Assembly: GCA_964236735.1 (NCBI GenBank)
Contig: CAXSFM010000004.1
Location: forward strand, 124,001 to 188,000
Reading direction: 5' to 3'
Origin: JAIVJG01 sp964236735
GTDB lineage: Bacteria; Acidobacteriota; Blastocatellia; Pyrinomonadales; Pyrinomonadaceae
DNA: 64,000 bases
Position numbers and translations under genes: made by a program. This document shows, one piece after another, positions 30,777 through 39,946 of this stretch. Each line of letters begins with the position of its first letter. The first letter of the stretch is position 1. The notes under the pieces are model-generated. The model did not search any database and had not been told where the DNA came from. It worked only from the letters and a program-made list of their open reading frames with translations.

Positions 30777-32384
30777 ATGTCAACTTCACTCCTGATGTTT
30801 TTAATCTTCATCGGTATCACGCTGATCATCACCTACTGGGCGGCGCGGCGTTCGAGCGGGTCGAGCGCATACTTTGCGGCTGGCCGTTCCATCAAAGGCT
30901 GGCAGAACGGCATCGCCGTGGCGGGCGACTACATGAGCGCCGCTTCATTCTTAGGCATCGCGGGCATCATCGCATTTCAAGGCTACGACGGTTTTATGTA
31001 TTCGGTCGGCTGGCTGGTGGCGTACCTGACCGTGCTGCTGATCGTGGCCGAGCCACTGCGTAACGCGGGCAAGTACACGATGGCGGACGTGTTGGCTTAT
31101 CGTCTCAACCCGCGCCCCGTGCGCGCGATGGCGGCTTTGAGCACGCTCACCGTGAGCACCTTTTACATGATCGCGCAGATGGTCGGCGCTGGCGCGCTCG
31201 TCACACTCTTGCTCAAAGATTCCGGCCTCACATACCACACCGCCGTCATCGGCGTCGGCGTGCTGATGATCGTCTATGTGGTCTTCGGCGGGATGCTGGC
31301 GACGACATGGGTGCAGATCATCAAAGCGATTTTGCTGATGGGAGGCACGCTCCTCTTGAGCATCCTCGTGCTAAGACATTTTGATTTCAGCTTCAGCAAT
31401 TTTTTCAACGCGATTACGCACGTCACTTATCATGATGCGACGGGCGCAACCGTGACGCAGAATTTCCTGCAACCGGGTCTGCGTTATAAACCGCCATACG
31501 GCGCGCTCGATTTAATCTCGCTCGGACTCGCTTTAATCTTCGGCACAGCAGGCTTGCCGCACATTCTCGTGCGCTTCTACACCGTGCCCGATGCTAAGAC
31601 TGCGCGCACGAGCGTCGTCTGGGCGATGGCTTTGATCGGGTGCTTTTATATTATGACGACGTTCCTCGGCTTCGGCGCAGCGACCATCGTCGGGCGCGAC
31701 TTCATCGCCAAAAACGGCGGCACTAACATGAGCGCGCCTTTGCTCGCGCAGGCGCTTGCCGGGAACGTCTTCTTCGGTTTCATCTCGGCGATTGCCTTTG
31801 CCACGATTCTCGCGGTGGTGGCGGGCTTGACCATCAGCGCCTCGACTTCATTCGCGCACGACTTCTGGACGAACGTCATTCATCGCGGGACGGAGCGCGC
31901 GCCGGGCGAAGAAGTCCGCGTGGCGCGCATCACTGCGTTTGTCGTCGGCGCGATTGCCATTATGATCGCGATTGTGCTGGGGCCGACGGCCAACGTCGCG
32001 TTCCTCGTCGCGCTTGCCTTCGCGGTCGCGGCGTCGGCCAATCTGCCGGTAATAGTTTTGTCTCTGTTCTGGCGACGCTTTAACACAAAGGGCGCAGTCG
32101 CGGGATTGGGCACGGGGCTGCTCGCTTCGATTGCGTTGATTCTGATTAGCCCCAGCATTATGACCATTGACCCGCCAAGCGTGACCGGGGCGGCGCGTCA
32201 TTTGATTCAGGCTGCGCCGATTTTCCCCTTAGAGAATCCGGGCATCGTCAGCATCCCTCTCGGTTTTCTTGGCGCAGTCATCGGGACGCTGTTCGGGCGC
32301 GAGCCTTCGGCGGAGGCCAAGTTCACGGAGTTGAGCGTCCGCGCCAATACGGGCTTGGGCGCGGAGAAAGCGACGCCGCATTAA
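30777..32384 (+). CDS. Sodium/solute symporter, acetate permease (ActP) type
   Basis: About 535 residues, sodium:solute symporter family with roughly 13 membrane helices. Typical segments: FIGITLIITYWAARRSSGSS, the AGRSIKGWQNGIAVAGDYMS entry region, GTAGLPHILVRFYTVPDAKT and FATILAVVAGLTISASTSFA. ActP imports acetate and other short monocarboxylates. With several acetyl esterases in the locus, salvage of released acetate is an attractive role; import of lactate or pyruvate is the alternative. GGAGGG at 30761 can serve either ATG 30777 or GTG 30774. It converges with the acetylesterase gene 16 bases away. Confidence 0.85.
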   Translation: MSTSLLMFLIFIGITLIITYWAARRSSGSSAYFAAGRSIKGWQNGIAVAGDYMSAASFLGIAGIIAFQGYDGFMYSVGWLVAYLTVLLIVAEPLRNAGKYTMADVLAYRLNPRPVRAMAALSTLTVSTFYMIAQMVGAGALVTLLLKDSGLTYHTAVIGVGVLMIVYVVFGGMLATTWVQIIKAILLMGGTLLLSILVLRHFDFSFSNFFNAITHVTYHDATGATVTQNFLQPGLRYKPPYGALDLISLGLALIFGTAGLPHILVRFYTVPDAKTARTSVVWAMALIGCFYIMTTFLGFGAATIVGRDFIAKNGGTNMSAPLLAQALAGNVFFGFISAIAFATILAVVAGLTISASTSFAHDFWTNVIHRGTERAPGEEVRVARITAFVVGAIAIMIAIVLGPTANVAFLVALAFAVAASANLPVIVLSLFWRRFNTKGAVAGLGTGLLASIALILISPSIMTIDPPSVTGAARHLIQAAPIFPLENPGIVSIPLGFLGAVIGTLFGREPSAEAKFTELSVRANTGLGAEKATPH

Positions 32385-32400
32385 CGTCTCTATCACGTTC

Positions 32401-34086
32401 CTAAGTGCTGTGACCAACTTTCGCTTTGCCGACCGCTTTGCCTTTCGCCGAGAAGTAATGCGAGAGCGGGTCTTTCTTGAGCGCCTTGAGTCCCGCGACG
32501 ACGCTGGCCGCGTTTAATTCGGCTCCGGCCATACTCGTGTGCGTGTGCGGGTCGGCAAACATCGCCTCGACTTTTTCCATCCCCATTTGATCGTAGCGCG
32601 CCGCGATAATCTCGTTGAGATCAACGAACGACACCTTTTCAGATTTCGCCACAGACTCAGCCCATCCGGCGTAGTCCGCCGAGTTGCGTGCGATTTTATT
32701 GTCCTTCCAGGTTTTTCGCGGCACGAGCGAGCAGACGATAGGCGTTGCGCCTTTTGCCCGCGCGTCGTGGATGAACTTTCGCAAATACCAACCGTAACTA
32801 TGCACGACCTCATGCTGCTTGGTGAGGATGTTGTCAATCTCTTCGGTCTCTTCACCTGTGCCTTTGATCGTGCCGCGCGCTCGTGAGTTGTCGTTGAGCG
32901 CGCCGTTGTCGTTGTGCCCGAACTGCATGATGACGAAGTCGCCGGGCTTCAACATGGCGAGCACCTTATCCCAATTCCCTCCGGTCAGATACGTGCGGCT
33001 ACTGAGACCGCCGACCGCGCGATTGACGACGTTGATTTTCGTCGTGTCGAAGTAAGCGACCAGCGGCTCGCCCCAACCCCATTGACCGCCCGCGCCGTCG
33101 CCCTGCCCGTTCCTGACCGTCGAATCGCCGATCAGGAAAAGCGTCGGCAGTTTAGGATTGGCCGGCTCTGGCAGAGGCCGTCTGGGACGTGGATTATTAT
33201 TTCCATCTGCTGCTTGAGCGACCACGTCCGCGCCCTTGGCCGAGAGGTCTTTGCACAGAGGGCAACTGTTGAGACCCTTGAGACCCGCGACCACGAGCGA
33301 GGCGTTGAGTTCGGCTCCGGCGGGACTGGTGTGCGTGTGGTCGGGGCCGAACAACTCTTTGACTTTCTCCTGTCCCAACGCTTCATACTTGTTGGCGATG
33401 ATCGTCGTCAGGTCAATGAAAGTCACATCCTGCGCCTTCGCGACTTCGGCAGCCCATTGGCCGTACTTGCCGGAGCCGCGCTCCACTTTGCCGTCTTGCC
33501 AGATGTTTCGCACCGTCAGGGAAAACACGATGGGCGTCGCGCCTTTGGCCTTCGTGTCGGCGATGAGCTTACGCATGTACCAGCCGTAAGTGTGGACGAC
33601 TTCGTGCTGCTTGGTAAGCAGGTTGTCAATCTCCTGCGTCTCTTCGCCCGTGCCGGGCAGCGAGCCGCGCGCGCGCGAGTTGTCGTTGATTGCTCCCGCA
33701 TCATTGTGTCCGAATTGGAGCAGGACGATGTCGCCGGGCTTCATCTCGGCCAGCGCCTTGTCCCATAACCCTTCGGTGATGAACGTCCGGCTGCTGCGCC
33801 CGCCGCGCGCGCGATTGAGGACGTTGATTTTCGACGCATCGAAGTAAGCGATGAAAGGGTCGCCCCAACCGAGTCCGCCGTTGGCGTGATTGTTGGCCGT
33901 CGAATCGCCGATGACGAAGAGCGTCGGGAGCGTCGGGTTGGGCGTCGGAGTCGGAGCGGCGGCAGCGGCGGGTGGATTCACCTGTGCAGTGACCTGAAGA
34001 GTCGTGCAGATCGCGAGCATCGCCATGGCAGCGAAGCCGAGCATGAACGACGCCGGCGTCTTAGTGTTGATGTGCGAGTTGTGCAT
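32401..34086 (-). CDS. Exported tandem-domain rhamnogalacturonan acetylesterase (two SGNH domains)
   Basis: 561 residues: signal peptide, a P/T-rich linker, then two SGNH hydrolase domains of about 230 residues that are internal duplicates. Each has GDST (Ser62 and Ser322), NRAxGGxSSRT, QFGHND and HTHTS. They remove acetyl groups from galacturonate in RG-I. Domain 1 ends in PDHTHTS, giving the Asp249-x-x-His252 pair. In domain 2 the order is DPHTHTS: Asp512 is displaced by one residue and Pro513 sits where the catalytic Asp should be, so the second site may be weak or inactive. AAGGAAA precedes the start. Confidence 0.85.
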   Translation of the reverse strand: MHNSHINTKTPASFMLGFAAMAMLAICTTLQVTAQVNPPAAAAAPTPTPNPTLPTLFVIGDSTANNHANGGLGWGDPFIAYFDASKINVLNRARGGRSSRTFITEGLWDKALAEMKPGDIVLLQFGHNDAGAINDNSRARGSLPGTGEETQEIDNLLTKQHEVVHTYGWYMRKLIADTKAKGATPIVFSLTVRNIWQDGKVERGSGKYGQWAAEVAKAQDVTFIDLTTIIANKYEALGQEKVKELFGPDHTHTSPAGAELNASLVVAGLKGLNSCPLCKDLSAKGADVVAQAADGNNNPRPRRPLPEPANPKLPTLFLIGDSTVRNGQGDGAGGQWGWGEPLVAYFDTTKINVVNRAVGGLSSRTYLTGGNWDKVLAMLKPGDFVIMQFGHNDNGALNDNSRARGTIKGTGEETEEIDNILTKQHEVVHSYGWYLRKFIHDARAKGATPIVCSLVPRKTWKDNKIARNSADYAGWAESVAKSEKVSFVDLNEIIAARYDQMGMEKVEAMFADPHTHTSMAGAELNAASVVAGLKALKKDPLSHYFSAKGKAVGKAKVGHST

Positions 34087-34130
34087 AAAAATTTCCTTGA
34101 AGAAGATGTCAAAATCTCAATCGCTGACTT

Positions 34131-35468
34131 TCAGTTACCCAACGGCTTAACGTCGGTGACGACGGGACTCGCCGGAATCTTGAAGCCGGCGAAGGGATCG
34201 GGATGAGTTGGATCAAACGGCGGCACGTCTTTGACGAGATACTTGACGAGGCCGAGCTTGTTCGCACGGATGCCCGCGACGATGCACTGCGCCAGTTCGT
34301 AGCTGCCGTAGTTGCTGTGGTGCGTGGCATCGCCGTTCTTGAAGGCCACGCCGGACTGCTCTTTCCCCATCGCCTCGTAAAATAGTTTGCTCATCGCGTG
34401 CAGATCAATCAGCGGGACGTGTTCTTCCTGCGCGGCCTGTCGCACCGCCTCCGGGTAGTCGCCGTGCGAGTTGGTGATCTTGCCCTGCGCGTCAAAGGTG
34501 CGCCGGTGCATCGGTGTGATGAGCACAGGGATGCCGCCGCGCTTGCGCGCCTCCGCGACGAATCGCTTGAGGTCGGTCTTGAAGGTGGTGAATGCGCCGA
34601 CGCCCTCGCCGCGCTCCTTCTCGTCGTTGTGCGCGTACTGGATGAAAAGATAGTCGCCGGGTTTCATCACACTGAGCACCTTGTCCAGACGGCGCGCGCC
34701 AAGCGAACTGCGTAGAGATTCGCCCGACTCGGCGTGATTGGCGACGGCGAGTCCCGGCTGGAAAAAGCGCGTCAACATTTGTCCCCAACTGTTGAAAGGC
34801 TCGCGCGGCTGGTCTGTGACGGTGGAATCGCCGAGCAGAAAGAGCGTGGGAATCTTGTCATCTGCGCGCGTGATTTCGAGCGCGCACACAGAGGGGCGAG
34901 TGTTGTTAAATTCAAGCGTCAGCTTCTCGTCCCACGCCCAGAGTTCGGTCGTCTTCTCGCGGTCTTTTAACTTGACCTCACCGCCTCCGGCGATCTGCGG
35001 CGTGCGGACGTTGACCGTGAACGTGCGCGTCTCGAAGTGGCCTTTGGTCGTATGTACTTCTTCCAGCATCAGCCGGCGCAACTCGGCTTTCACCGTCGTC
35101 GTGGATTCACCGGCGGCGTCGCCGAGCGTGAGACTCACATTGTAATTACCTTCGGGCAGCGCGACGGAGAAATAGAACGGCTTCTCGCCCGTGCATAAGT
35201 CTGCGCGCAGAGCATCCTTGCCGCCACGATCCAGACACGAAACCGTTGCGCCCGGCTCGAAACCGTAGCCAACATCCTTGCTATAGATAGTGGTTGGTAA
35301 AATTTGTGTGTAGCCCGCCGCGACTTTGCCGGGGCCGAAGTCGAATTTGTAAGTCGGCCTGTTCGTCTGCGCGTGGACGAGTCCGGCGCTCAACGCCAAG
35401 CTCAGAATTATCCCGCCAATCAAGATAACAAGTGACGCTAACGCTGCGCCTAAACGATACTTCAACAT
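34131..35468 (-). CDS. Exported rhamnogalacturonan acetylesterase with N-terminal binding domain (CE12-like)
   Basis: About 445 residues from the ATG at 35468, which has GGAGGA upstream; a longer start at 35498 lacks one. After a signal peptide comes a jelly-roll domain (TYKFDFGPGKVAAGYTQI ... LTLEFNNTRPSVCALEITRA) that probably binds carbohydrate, then an SGNH domain with LFLLGDSTVTDQP, NHAESGESLRSSL, QYAHNDEKER and the DATHHSNYG Asp-x-x-His pair. The arrangement matches YesT/CE12 enzymes. It is 44 bases upstream of the tandem esterase, so both are likely one transcript. It complements the tandem enzyme in deacetylating RG-I. Confidence 0.85.
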   Translation of the reverse strand: MLKYRLGAALASLVILIGGIILSLALSAGLVHAQTNRPTYKFDFGPGKVAAGYTQILPTTIYSKDVGYGFEPGATVSCLDRGGKDALRADLCTGEKPFYFSVALPEGNYNVSLTLGDAAGESTTTVKAELRRLMLEEVHTTKGHFETRTFTVNVRTPQIAGGGEVKLKDREKTTELWAWDEKLTLEFNNTRPSVCALEITRADDKIPTLFLLGDSTVTDQPREPFNSWGQMLTRFFQPGLAVANHAESGESLRSSLGARRLDKVLSVMKPGDYLFIQYAHNDEKERGEGVGAFTTFKTDLKRFVAEARKRGGIPVLITPMHRRTFDAQGKITNSHGDYPEAVRQAAQEEHVPLIDLHAMSKLFYEAMGKEQSGVAFKNGDATHHSNYGSYELAQCIVAGIRANKLGLVKYLVKDVPPFDPTHPDPFAGFKIPASPVVTDVKPLGN

Positions 35469-35752
35469 TTGCAATCCTCCAGCTTTGACCCTGACCAAAG
35501 TAGAAAATTTACCGGAGCTTCAGCCCGGCGAGTTTCAGCACAAAGGCGTCGTCGCCAACTTGAGCGGCAGGCCATAGTTCTCTGTGTCGGCCATTGGGCG
35601 AACTGCCTTGACGTTTGTTTGGCGTGCCACTCGTTGTGATAAGCTGTGGCGGTGTTGATGCCCCGGTGGATGAAGATGCTGCGTGCAGTCCTTGCACACG
35701 TAACAAAGTCGCACCTTTTTGAGGAGCGTTTAGTAATCCTCCTGCGACTCTG

Positions 35753-35769
35753 AGTTAACCGCTTCACCT
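35753..35769. promoter_or_regulatory. Candidate operator, AGTTAACCGCTT element (copy 3)
   Basis: AGTTAACCGCTTCACCT differs from the copy at 9972 by a single base over 17 positions. It lies in the divergent gap, about 160 bases before the aldose dehydrogenase start and 285 before the esterase start. Confidence 0.45.
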
Positions 35770-35773
35770 CATG

Positions 35774-35794
35774 TCCGCAAGGCTACCTTGCGGA
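35774..35794. other. Nine-base hairpin in the leader of the second sugar operon
   Basis: TCCGCAAGG (35774-35782), loop CTA, CCTTGCGGA (35786-35794): a perfect stem with a three-base loop just after the operator-like element. There is no T tract, so it is not a classical terminator; it could be a protein-binding dyad or an mRNA 5' stabiliser. Confidence 0.4.
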
Positions 35795-35912
35795 AGGAAA
35801 TTCTCGTTGGTATTCACAAACAGATGGAGGAAAAATTATACCTGAAAAACGGAGATTGCGGCACCCCAATGCGCTTGAGCCGGTCAGCGTCAATGATGAG
35901 GAAGAGCATGGA

Positions 35913-36953
35913 ATGATAAAGCACGAAGCGTTGGGTAGAACAGGATTGCAAGTTCCGCCCGTTGTCTTCGGGACGAGTGGGCTGGGCAACCTGTACGAGG
36001 TTGTGGCGGACGAAAGAAAGCTGGCTCTCGTGGCGGAGATGTTCCGCGCGTGCCCTGTGCCCATCGTGCTGGATTCGGCGGGCAAGTATGGCGCGGGGTT
36101 GGCGCTGGAAGTCATCGGTGATTGCTTGCGTCAGTTAGCGATTCCGCCGTCGAGCGTGATCATCAGCAACAAACTTGGATGGTATCGCGTGCCTCTGCGC
36201 CTGTCTGAGCCGACGTTCGAGCCGGGCGTATGGGCGGGTCTTGAGCATGACGCCGAAGCGCGCATCAGTTACGAAGGCATCCTGCAATGTTGGGAGCAGG
36301 GTTGCCAATTACTCGGCGATGACTACGCGCCGGTAATGGTCTCGGTGCATGACCCTGACGAGTATCTGGCCGCCGCTGCGACCGCTGCCGACCGCGCACG
36401 CCGATTCAGTGACGTGATCGAAGCCTACCGCGCATTGTTCGAGTTGAAAGCCAGAGGCGCGGTGCGCGCCGTCGGGATCGGGGCGAAAGACTGGCGCGCA
36501 ATTCGTGAAGTCGCGGAGCATGTGGAGTTGGATTGGGTGATGTTTGCTGTGAGCCTGACCGTGTACACGCATCCGCCGGAGTTGCTGGCATTCATCGTCG
36601 GCTTGCATGAGCGCGGCGTCGGGATAATTGATTCGGCTGTGTTTCACGGAGGCTTCCTGACAGGCGGCGCGTGGTTCGATTACCGCCGGCCTGACCCCAA
36701 CATAGACGCGCCGCTCTTCGCATGGCGTGAACGATTTTTTTCTGTCTGCCGTCAGTTCGACGTGAAACCAGCGGATGTCTGTGTGCAGTTCGCTTTGTCC
36801 GTCCCCGGCGTGGTCGCCGTCGCGCTTAACACGTCCAACCTTGAACGTCTGCACGACAACGTCGCGAGCGCGCAGGCGGAAATCCCCGCTGGCCTCTGGC
36901 GCACGCTGAAAGATGAGGGACTGATCGCGCGCGATTTCCCGTATCTGAGTTAG
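35913..36953 (+). CDS. Aldo/keto reductase, D-threo-aldose (L-fucose/L-galactose) 1-dehydrogenase-like
   Basis: About 346 residues, aldo/keto reductase fold: ALGRTGLQVPPVVFGTSGLG, VLDSAGKYGAG (the catalytic Tyr region), VSVHDPDEYL, and ALFELKARGAVRAVGIGAKD. The C-terminal FALSVPGVVAVALNTSNLER is typical of the aldose 1-dehydrogenase group that oxidises L-fucose, L-galactose or D-arabinose to the lactone with NAD(P). ATG 35913 is chosen since GAGG precedes it and homologues begin here. The lactonase and alcohol dehydrogenase follow closely, supporting a sugar-oxidation operon. Substrate is inferred only. Confidence 0.78.
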   Translation: MIKHEALGRTGLQVPPVVFGTSGLGNLYEVVADERKLALVAEMFRACPVPIVLDSAGKYGAGLALEVIGDCLRQLAIPPSSVIISNKLGWYRVPLRLSEPTFEPGVWAGLEHDAEARISYEGILQCWEQGCQLLGDDYAPVMVSVHDPDEYLAAAATAADRARRFSDVIEAYRALFELKARGAVRAVGIGAKDWRAIREVAEHVELDWVMFAVSLTVYTHPPELLAFIVGLHERGVGIIDSAVFHGGFLTGGAWFDYRRPDPNIDAPLFAWRERFFSVCRQFDVKPADVCVQFALSVPGVVAVALNTSNLERLHDNVASAQAEIPAGLWRTLKDEGLIARDFPYLS

Positions 36954-37022
36954 CACAGAACACGTTAATGACATGCGCCAGACCTATATCCCGGTCTGCG
37001 CGAAGATTAAATCGGAGTTCGC

Positions 37023-37850
37023 TTGAAGATAGACGCGCATCAACACTTCTGGAATTATGACCCGACCGAGTACGGTTGGATTGATGACTCGATGCGAATC
37101 ATCCGTCGCGATTTTTTGCCGCCACATTTGCAACAGGAGATCGCGGCGACTGGCGTGTCCGGCGTGGTCAATGTGCAGGCGCGCCAGACAGTCGAGGAGA
37201 CGGTCTGGCTGTTGGAACTGGCCGGACAACACAATTTCATCAAGGGCGTGGTGGGCTGGGTTGAGTTGGTGTCGTCGAATGTCAAAGCGAACTTGGAGCG
37301 GTTCGCGGCGAACGCGAAGCTCAAGGGCGTGCGCCACGTCGTGCAGGGCGAACCCGACGACAATTTCATCTTGCGCGATGATTTCAACCGGGGCGTGGCC
37401 TTGTTAAAGGATTACGGCCTGGCTTACGACATCCTTATCCTTGAGCGGCAGTTACCGCAGGCGATTAAGTTCGTTGACCGTTATCCAGATCAAGTGTTCG
37501 TCCTCGATCATTTGGCAAAGCCGCAGATCAAGGCGGGCGAATTTTCGCTCTGGAGTAAGCGCATCCGCCAACTCGCCGGGCGGCCTCATGTCTATTGCAA
37601 AGTCTCAGGCATGGTGACGGAGGCCGATTATGGCTCATGGACTGAAACACAGTTGCGGCCTTACTTCGACGCGGCGCTTGAGGCCTTCGGCGCGAAGCGA
37701 TTGATGTTTGGCTCGGACTGGCCCGTCTGTCTGGTCGCGTGCGGTTACGACCGTTGGTTTCGCATCGTCTCCGATTGGGTCGGGCAACTCTCAACGGATG
37801 AGCAAGCGCGCATCTTCGGTGGCACAGCTATGGAGGCATACAAGCTTTGA
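37023..37850 (+). CDS. Amidohydrolase-family sugar lactonase (L-fuconolactonase-like)
   Basis: 275 residues. The metal-binding start KIDAHQHFWNYDPTEYGWID, NVQARQTVEETVWLLELA, FVLDHLAKPQI and LMFGSDWPVC are diagnostic for the COG3618 amidohydrolases that open L-fucono-, L-rhamnono- or L-galactono-lactones. The start is TTG 37023 with CGGAG about 6 bases upstream, matching the conserved N terminus. The stop overlaps the next start by 4 bases (TTGA). It would act on the lactone made by the upstream dehydrogenase. Confidence 0.82.
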   Translation: MKIDAHQHFWNYDPTEYGWIDDSMRIIRRDFLPPHLQQEIAATGVSGVVNVQARQTVEETVWLLELAGQHNFIKGVVGWVELVSSNVKANLERFAANAKLKGVRHVVQGEPDDNFILRDDFNRGVALLKDYGLAYDILILERQLPQAIKFVDRYPDQVFVLDHLAKPQIKAGEFSLWSKRIRQLAGRPHVYCKVSGMVTEADYGSWTETQLRPYFDAALEAFGAKRLMFGSDWPVCLVACGYDRWFRIVSDWVGQLSTDEQARIFGGTAMEAYKL

Positions 37851-38863
37851 AAGCATTGGTCATCTCAGAGCCGGGCAGAGCCACGTTGACAGACGTGGCG
37901 AAGCCGGAGCCGGCAGCCGACGAGGTGTTGCTGCGCGTCAGCGCCGTCGGTTTTTGCGGCACGGATTTGAACATCTTTCGCGGGCAGAATCCGCTCGTGC
38001 AATACCCGCGCATCCCCGGCCACGAGTTGAGCGCGATCATCGCGGCGAAGGGACGGGAAGTTCCCGAAGAGTGGCCGGTCGGGTTGAAGGTCACGCTGCA
38101 CCCCTACACCAACTGCGGCGCGTGCAGCGCGTGCCGGCAGGGACGATTCAACTGCTGCCGCTTCAACGAGACGCTCGGCGTGCAGCGCGAGGGCGCGTTG
38201 ACCGAGTACGTCGTCGCGCCGTGGCGAAAGTTGTATCGTTCGCCGAAACTCTCGCTCGCCGAGTTGGCGCTGGTCGAGCCGCTCACGGTCGGCTTCCACG
38301 CGGTAGATCGCGCCCGTGTGACAGAGGACGACACGGCGCTCGTCTTCGGCTGTGGCGGGGTCGGATTGGGCGCGATTGCCGGCGCGGCATTTCGACGGGC
38401 GCGCGTGATCGCCGCCGACATTGACGACGCGAAGTTATCGCTCGCGCGCAAGTGCGGCGCGGCGGAGACCATCAACACGCGAGTCGCATCGCTGCACGAA
38501 CGTTTACAGGAGTTAACCGCCGGGCACGGGCCTGATGTCGTCATCGAGGCGGCGGGGTTGCCGGAGACGTTTCGCGCGGCGGTGGAAGAAGTGTCGTTCG
38601 CCGGTCGTGTGGTTTACATCGGCTACGTTAAGCAGCCGGTCGAGTATGAGACGAAATATTTCGTGCAGAAGGAACTCGACATCATGGGTTCGCGCAACGC
38701 CACGCCCGCCGACTTCAAGGCGGTCATCGCGCTTTTGGAAAGCGGCCAGTTCCCGACGGGCGAAGTGATTACGAAAACCGTCCCGCTCGCGGAGGCGGCA
38801 CAGGCGTTGCGCGAATGGAGCGATAACCCGTCGGCGTTCACGAAGATTCACGTTTCGCTTTGA
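37847..38863 (+). CDS. Zinc-dependent medium-chain alcohol dehydrogenase acting on a sugar acid or polyol
   Basis: 338 residues. Catalytic zinc ligands in GFCGTD and PGHEL, structural zinc cluster CGACSACRQGRFNCC, and Rossmann motif VFGCGGVGLGAIAG. The pattern resembles threonine, sorbitol and L-galactonate 5-dehydrogenases. In sequence with an aldose 1-dehydrogenase and a lactonase, oxidation of L-galactonate or L-fuconate is plausible; if L-galactonate, the product would be D-tagaturonate and would join the uronate pathway served by the UxaC-like enzyme downstream (inference). TTG start overlaps the lactonase stop and has GGAGG at 37832. Confidence 0.8.
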   Translation: MKALVISEPGRATLTDVAKPEPAADEVLLRVSAVGFCGTDLNIFRGQNPLVQYPRIPGHELSAIIAAKGREVPEEWPVGLKVTLHPYTNCGACSACRQGRFNCCRFNETLGVQREGALTEYVVAPWRKLYRSPKLSLAELALVEPLTVGFHAVDRARVTEDDTALVFGCGGVGLGAIAGAAFRRARVIAADIDDAKLSLARKCGAAETINTRVASLHERLQELTAGHGPDVVIEAAGLPETFRAAVEEVSFAGRVVYIGYVKQPVEYETKYFVQKELDIMGSRNATPADFKAVIALLESGQFPTGEVITKTVPLAEAAQALREWSDNPSAFTKIHVSL

Positions 38864-38931
38864 ATGCGAACCGCCGGGCGTCGAATGCGGAGAACGAAGG
38901 CAAGCAATAAAAACATTTACTTCGGAGGAAG

Positions 38932-39912
38932 ATGATGAAGATGAAACTTCTGACAATCCTGCTGGCAGCTTGCTCGCTCGCCGTCGTCGCGCAATGTGGC
39001 GGAAGCAAGAAGCAGCAACAACTCGGAGTAATCCCGAAGAGCACGGGCGGCGAGTTCTGGGAGACGGTGCAGAAGGGCGCGCAGGGTGCGGCGAAAGATA
39101 AAGGCGTGACTATACGCTGGGAAGGCCCGGTCTCCGAGACGGAGATCGCCGAGCAGAACAAGATCATCGAGAACATGGTCAACCTCGGCGTGGACGGGCT
39201 GGCGATTGCGCCGCTCAACCGCACGGCGCAACGCAAACAGATCGAGAGCGCGGTCAAGGCCGGCATCAAGGTGGTGGTGTTCGACTCGGCGGTCGAAGGC
39301 GACGCTTATTCGAGCTTCGTGGCGACGGACAACGAGAAGGCCGGCGCGATGGGCGGCAAGCAGCTTGTTGAGTTGATCGGCAACAAGTCTGCGAAGGTGA
39401 TGGTCATGCGGTTCATACAAGGCACGGGCAGCACGGAGGCGCGCGCGAAAGGATTCATTGAGACGGCGAAGGCGGCGGGCTACACCGTCGTCGCCGACCC
39501 GTACCCCGACACGGGCACGATTGAAGGCTGCAAGACGACTGCCGCCAACACGCTTGAAAAATTTGTCAAAGACGGGCAACTGCAACTCGACGGCATCTTC
39601 GCCACCAACCTCTACTCGGCGCTCGGCGTGGCTTCGGCGTTGGACGATCTGCGGAAGGGCGGCATCAAGGTGGACGTGAAGTTCGTCGGCTTCGACACTT
39701 CCAAAAAACTAATCGAAGACGTGCAGGCCGGCAGGATTGATGCGCTCGTCGCGCAAGACCCGTACAAGATGGGTTATCTCGCCGTCAAAACGCTCGACAA
39801 GGTAGTTAAAGGCGAGCAAGTGCCGGCGCTCATTGACACCGGCGCGGTCTTAGTCACCAGGCAGGCTTTGGAAAGCGATCACGCAATCCGCAAACTCGTC
39901 GGCTTAGAGTAA
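38932..39912 (+). CDS. Periplasmic sugar-binding protein of an ABC importer
   Basis: 326 residues, ribose-binding-protein family (Peripla_BP_4). Signal segment LLTILLAACSLAVVAQCGG, possibly a lipoprotein with a weak cleavage box. Core: LGVIPKSTGGEFWETVQKGA, LGVDGLAIAPLNRTAQRKQI, VVVFDSAVEGDAYSSFVATD, and VGFDTSKKLIEDVQAGRID. GGAGGAAG precedes ATG 38932. Its own ATPase and permease follow, so this is a separate importer from the one at 787-5407. Its sugar is unknown; the adjacent oxidation enzymes suggest L-fucose, L-galactose or a similar side-chain sugar. Confidence 0.87.
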   Translation: MMKMKLLTILLAACSLAVVAQCGGSKKQQQLGVIPKSTGGEFWETVQKGAQGAAKDKGVTIRWEGPVSETEIAEQNKIIENMVNLGVDGLAIAPLNRTAQRKQIESAVKAGIKVVVFDSAVEGDAYSSFVATDNEKAGAMGGKQLVELIGNKSAKVMVMRFIQGTGSTEARAKGFIETAKAAGYTVVADPYPDTGTIEGCKTTAANTLEKFVKDGQLQLDGIFATNLYSALGVASALDDLRKGGIKVDVKFVGFDTSKKLIEDVQAGRIDALVAQDPYKMGYLAVKTLDKVVKGEQVPALIDTGAVLVTRQALESDHAIRKLVGLE

Positions 39913-39946
39913 GCCGCCGCGCTTCGACATGAGCTAAGAGCAGCGC

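Larger units (their letters stand above)
35469..35912. other. Divergent regulatory region between the esterases and the aldose dehydrogenase operon
   Basis: 444 bases with no recognisable gene. Contents: the third AGTTAACCGCTT element (35753-35769), a small dyad GAGGA-N11-TCCTC (35721-35741), and a strong short hairpin (35774-35794). The dehydrogenase's ribosome binding site is at the right edge, so the leader of that operon probably contains the hairpin. Confidence 0.5.

Noticed and set aside
38510..38524. AGTTAACCG inside the zinc dehydrogenase gene
   Set aside because: It lies within a coding frame and lacks the CTTnnCCT extension shared by the three intergenic copies.
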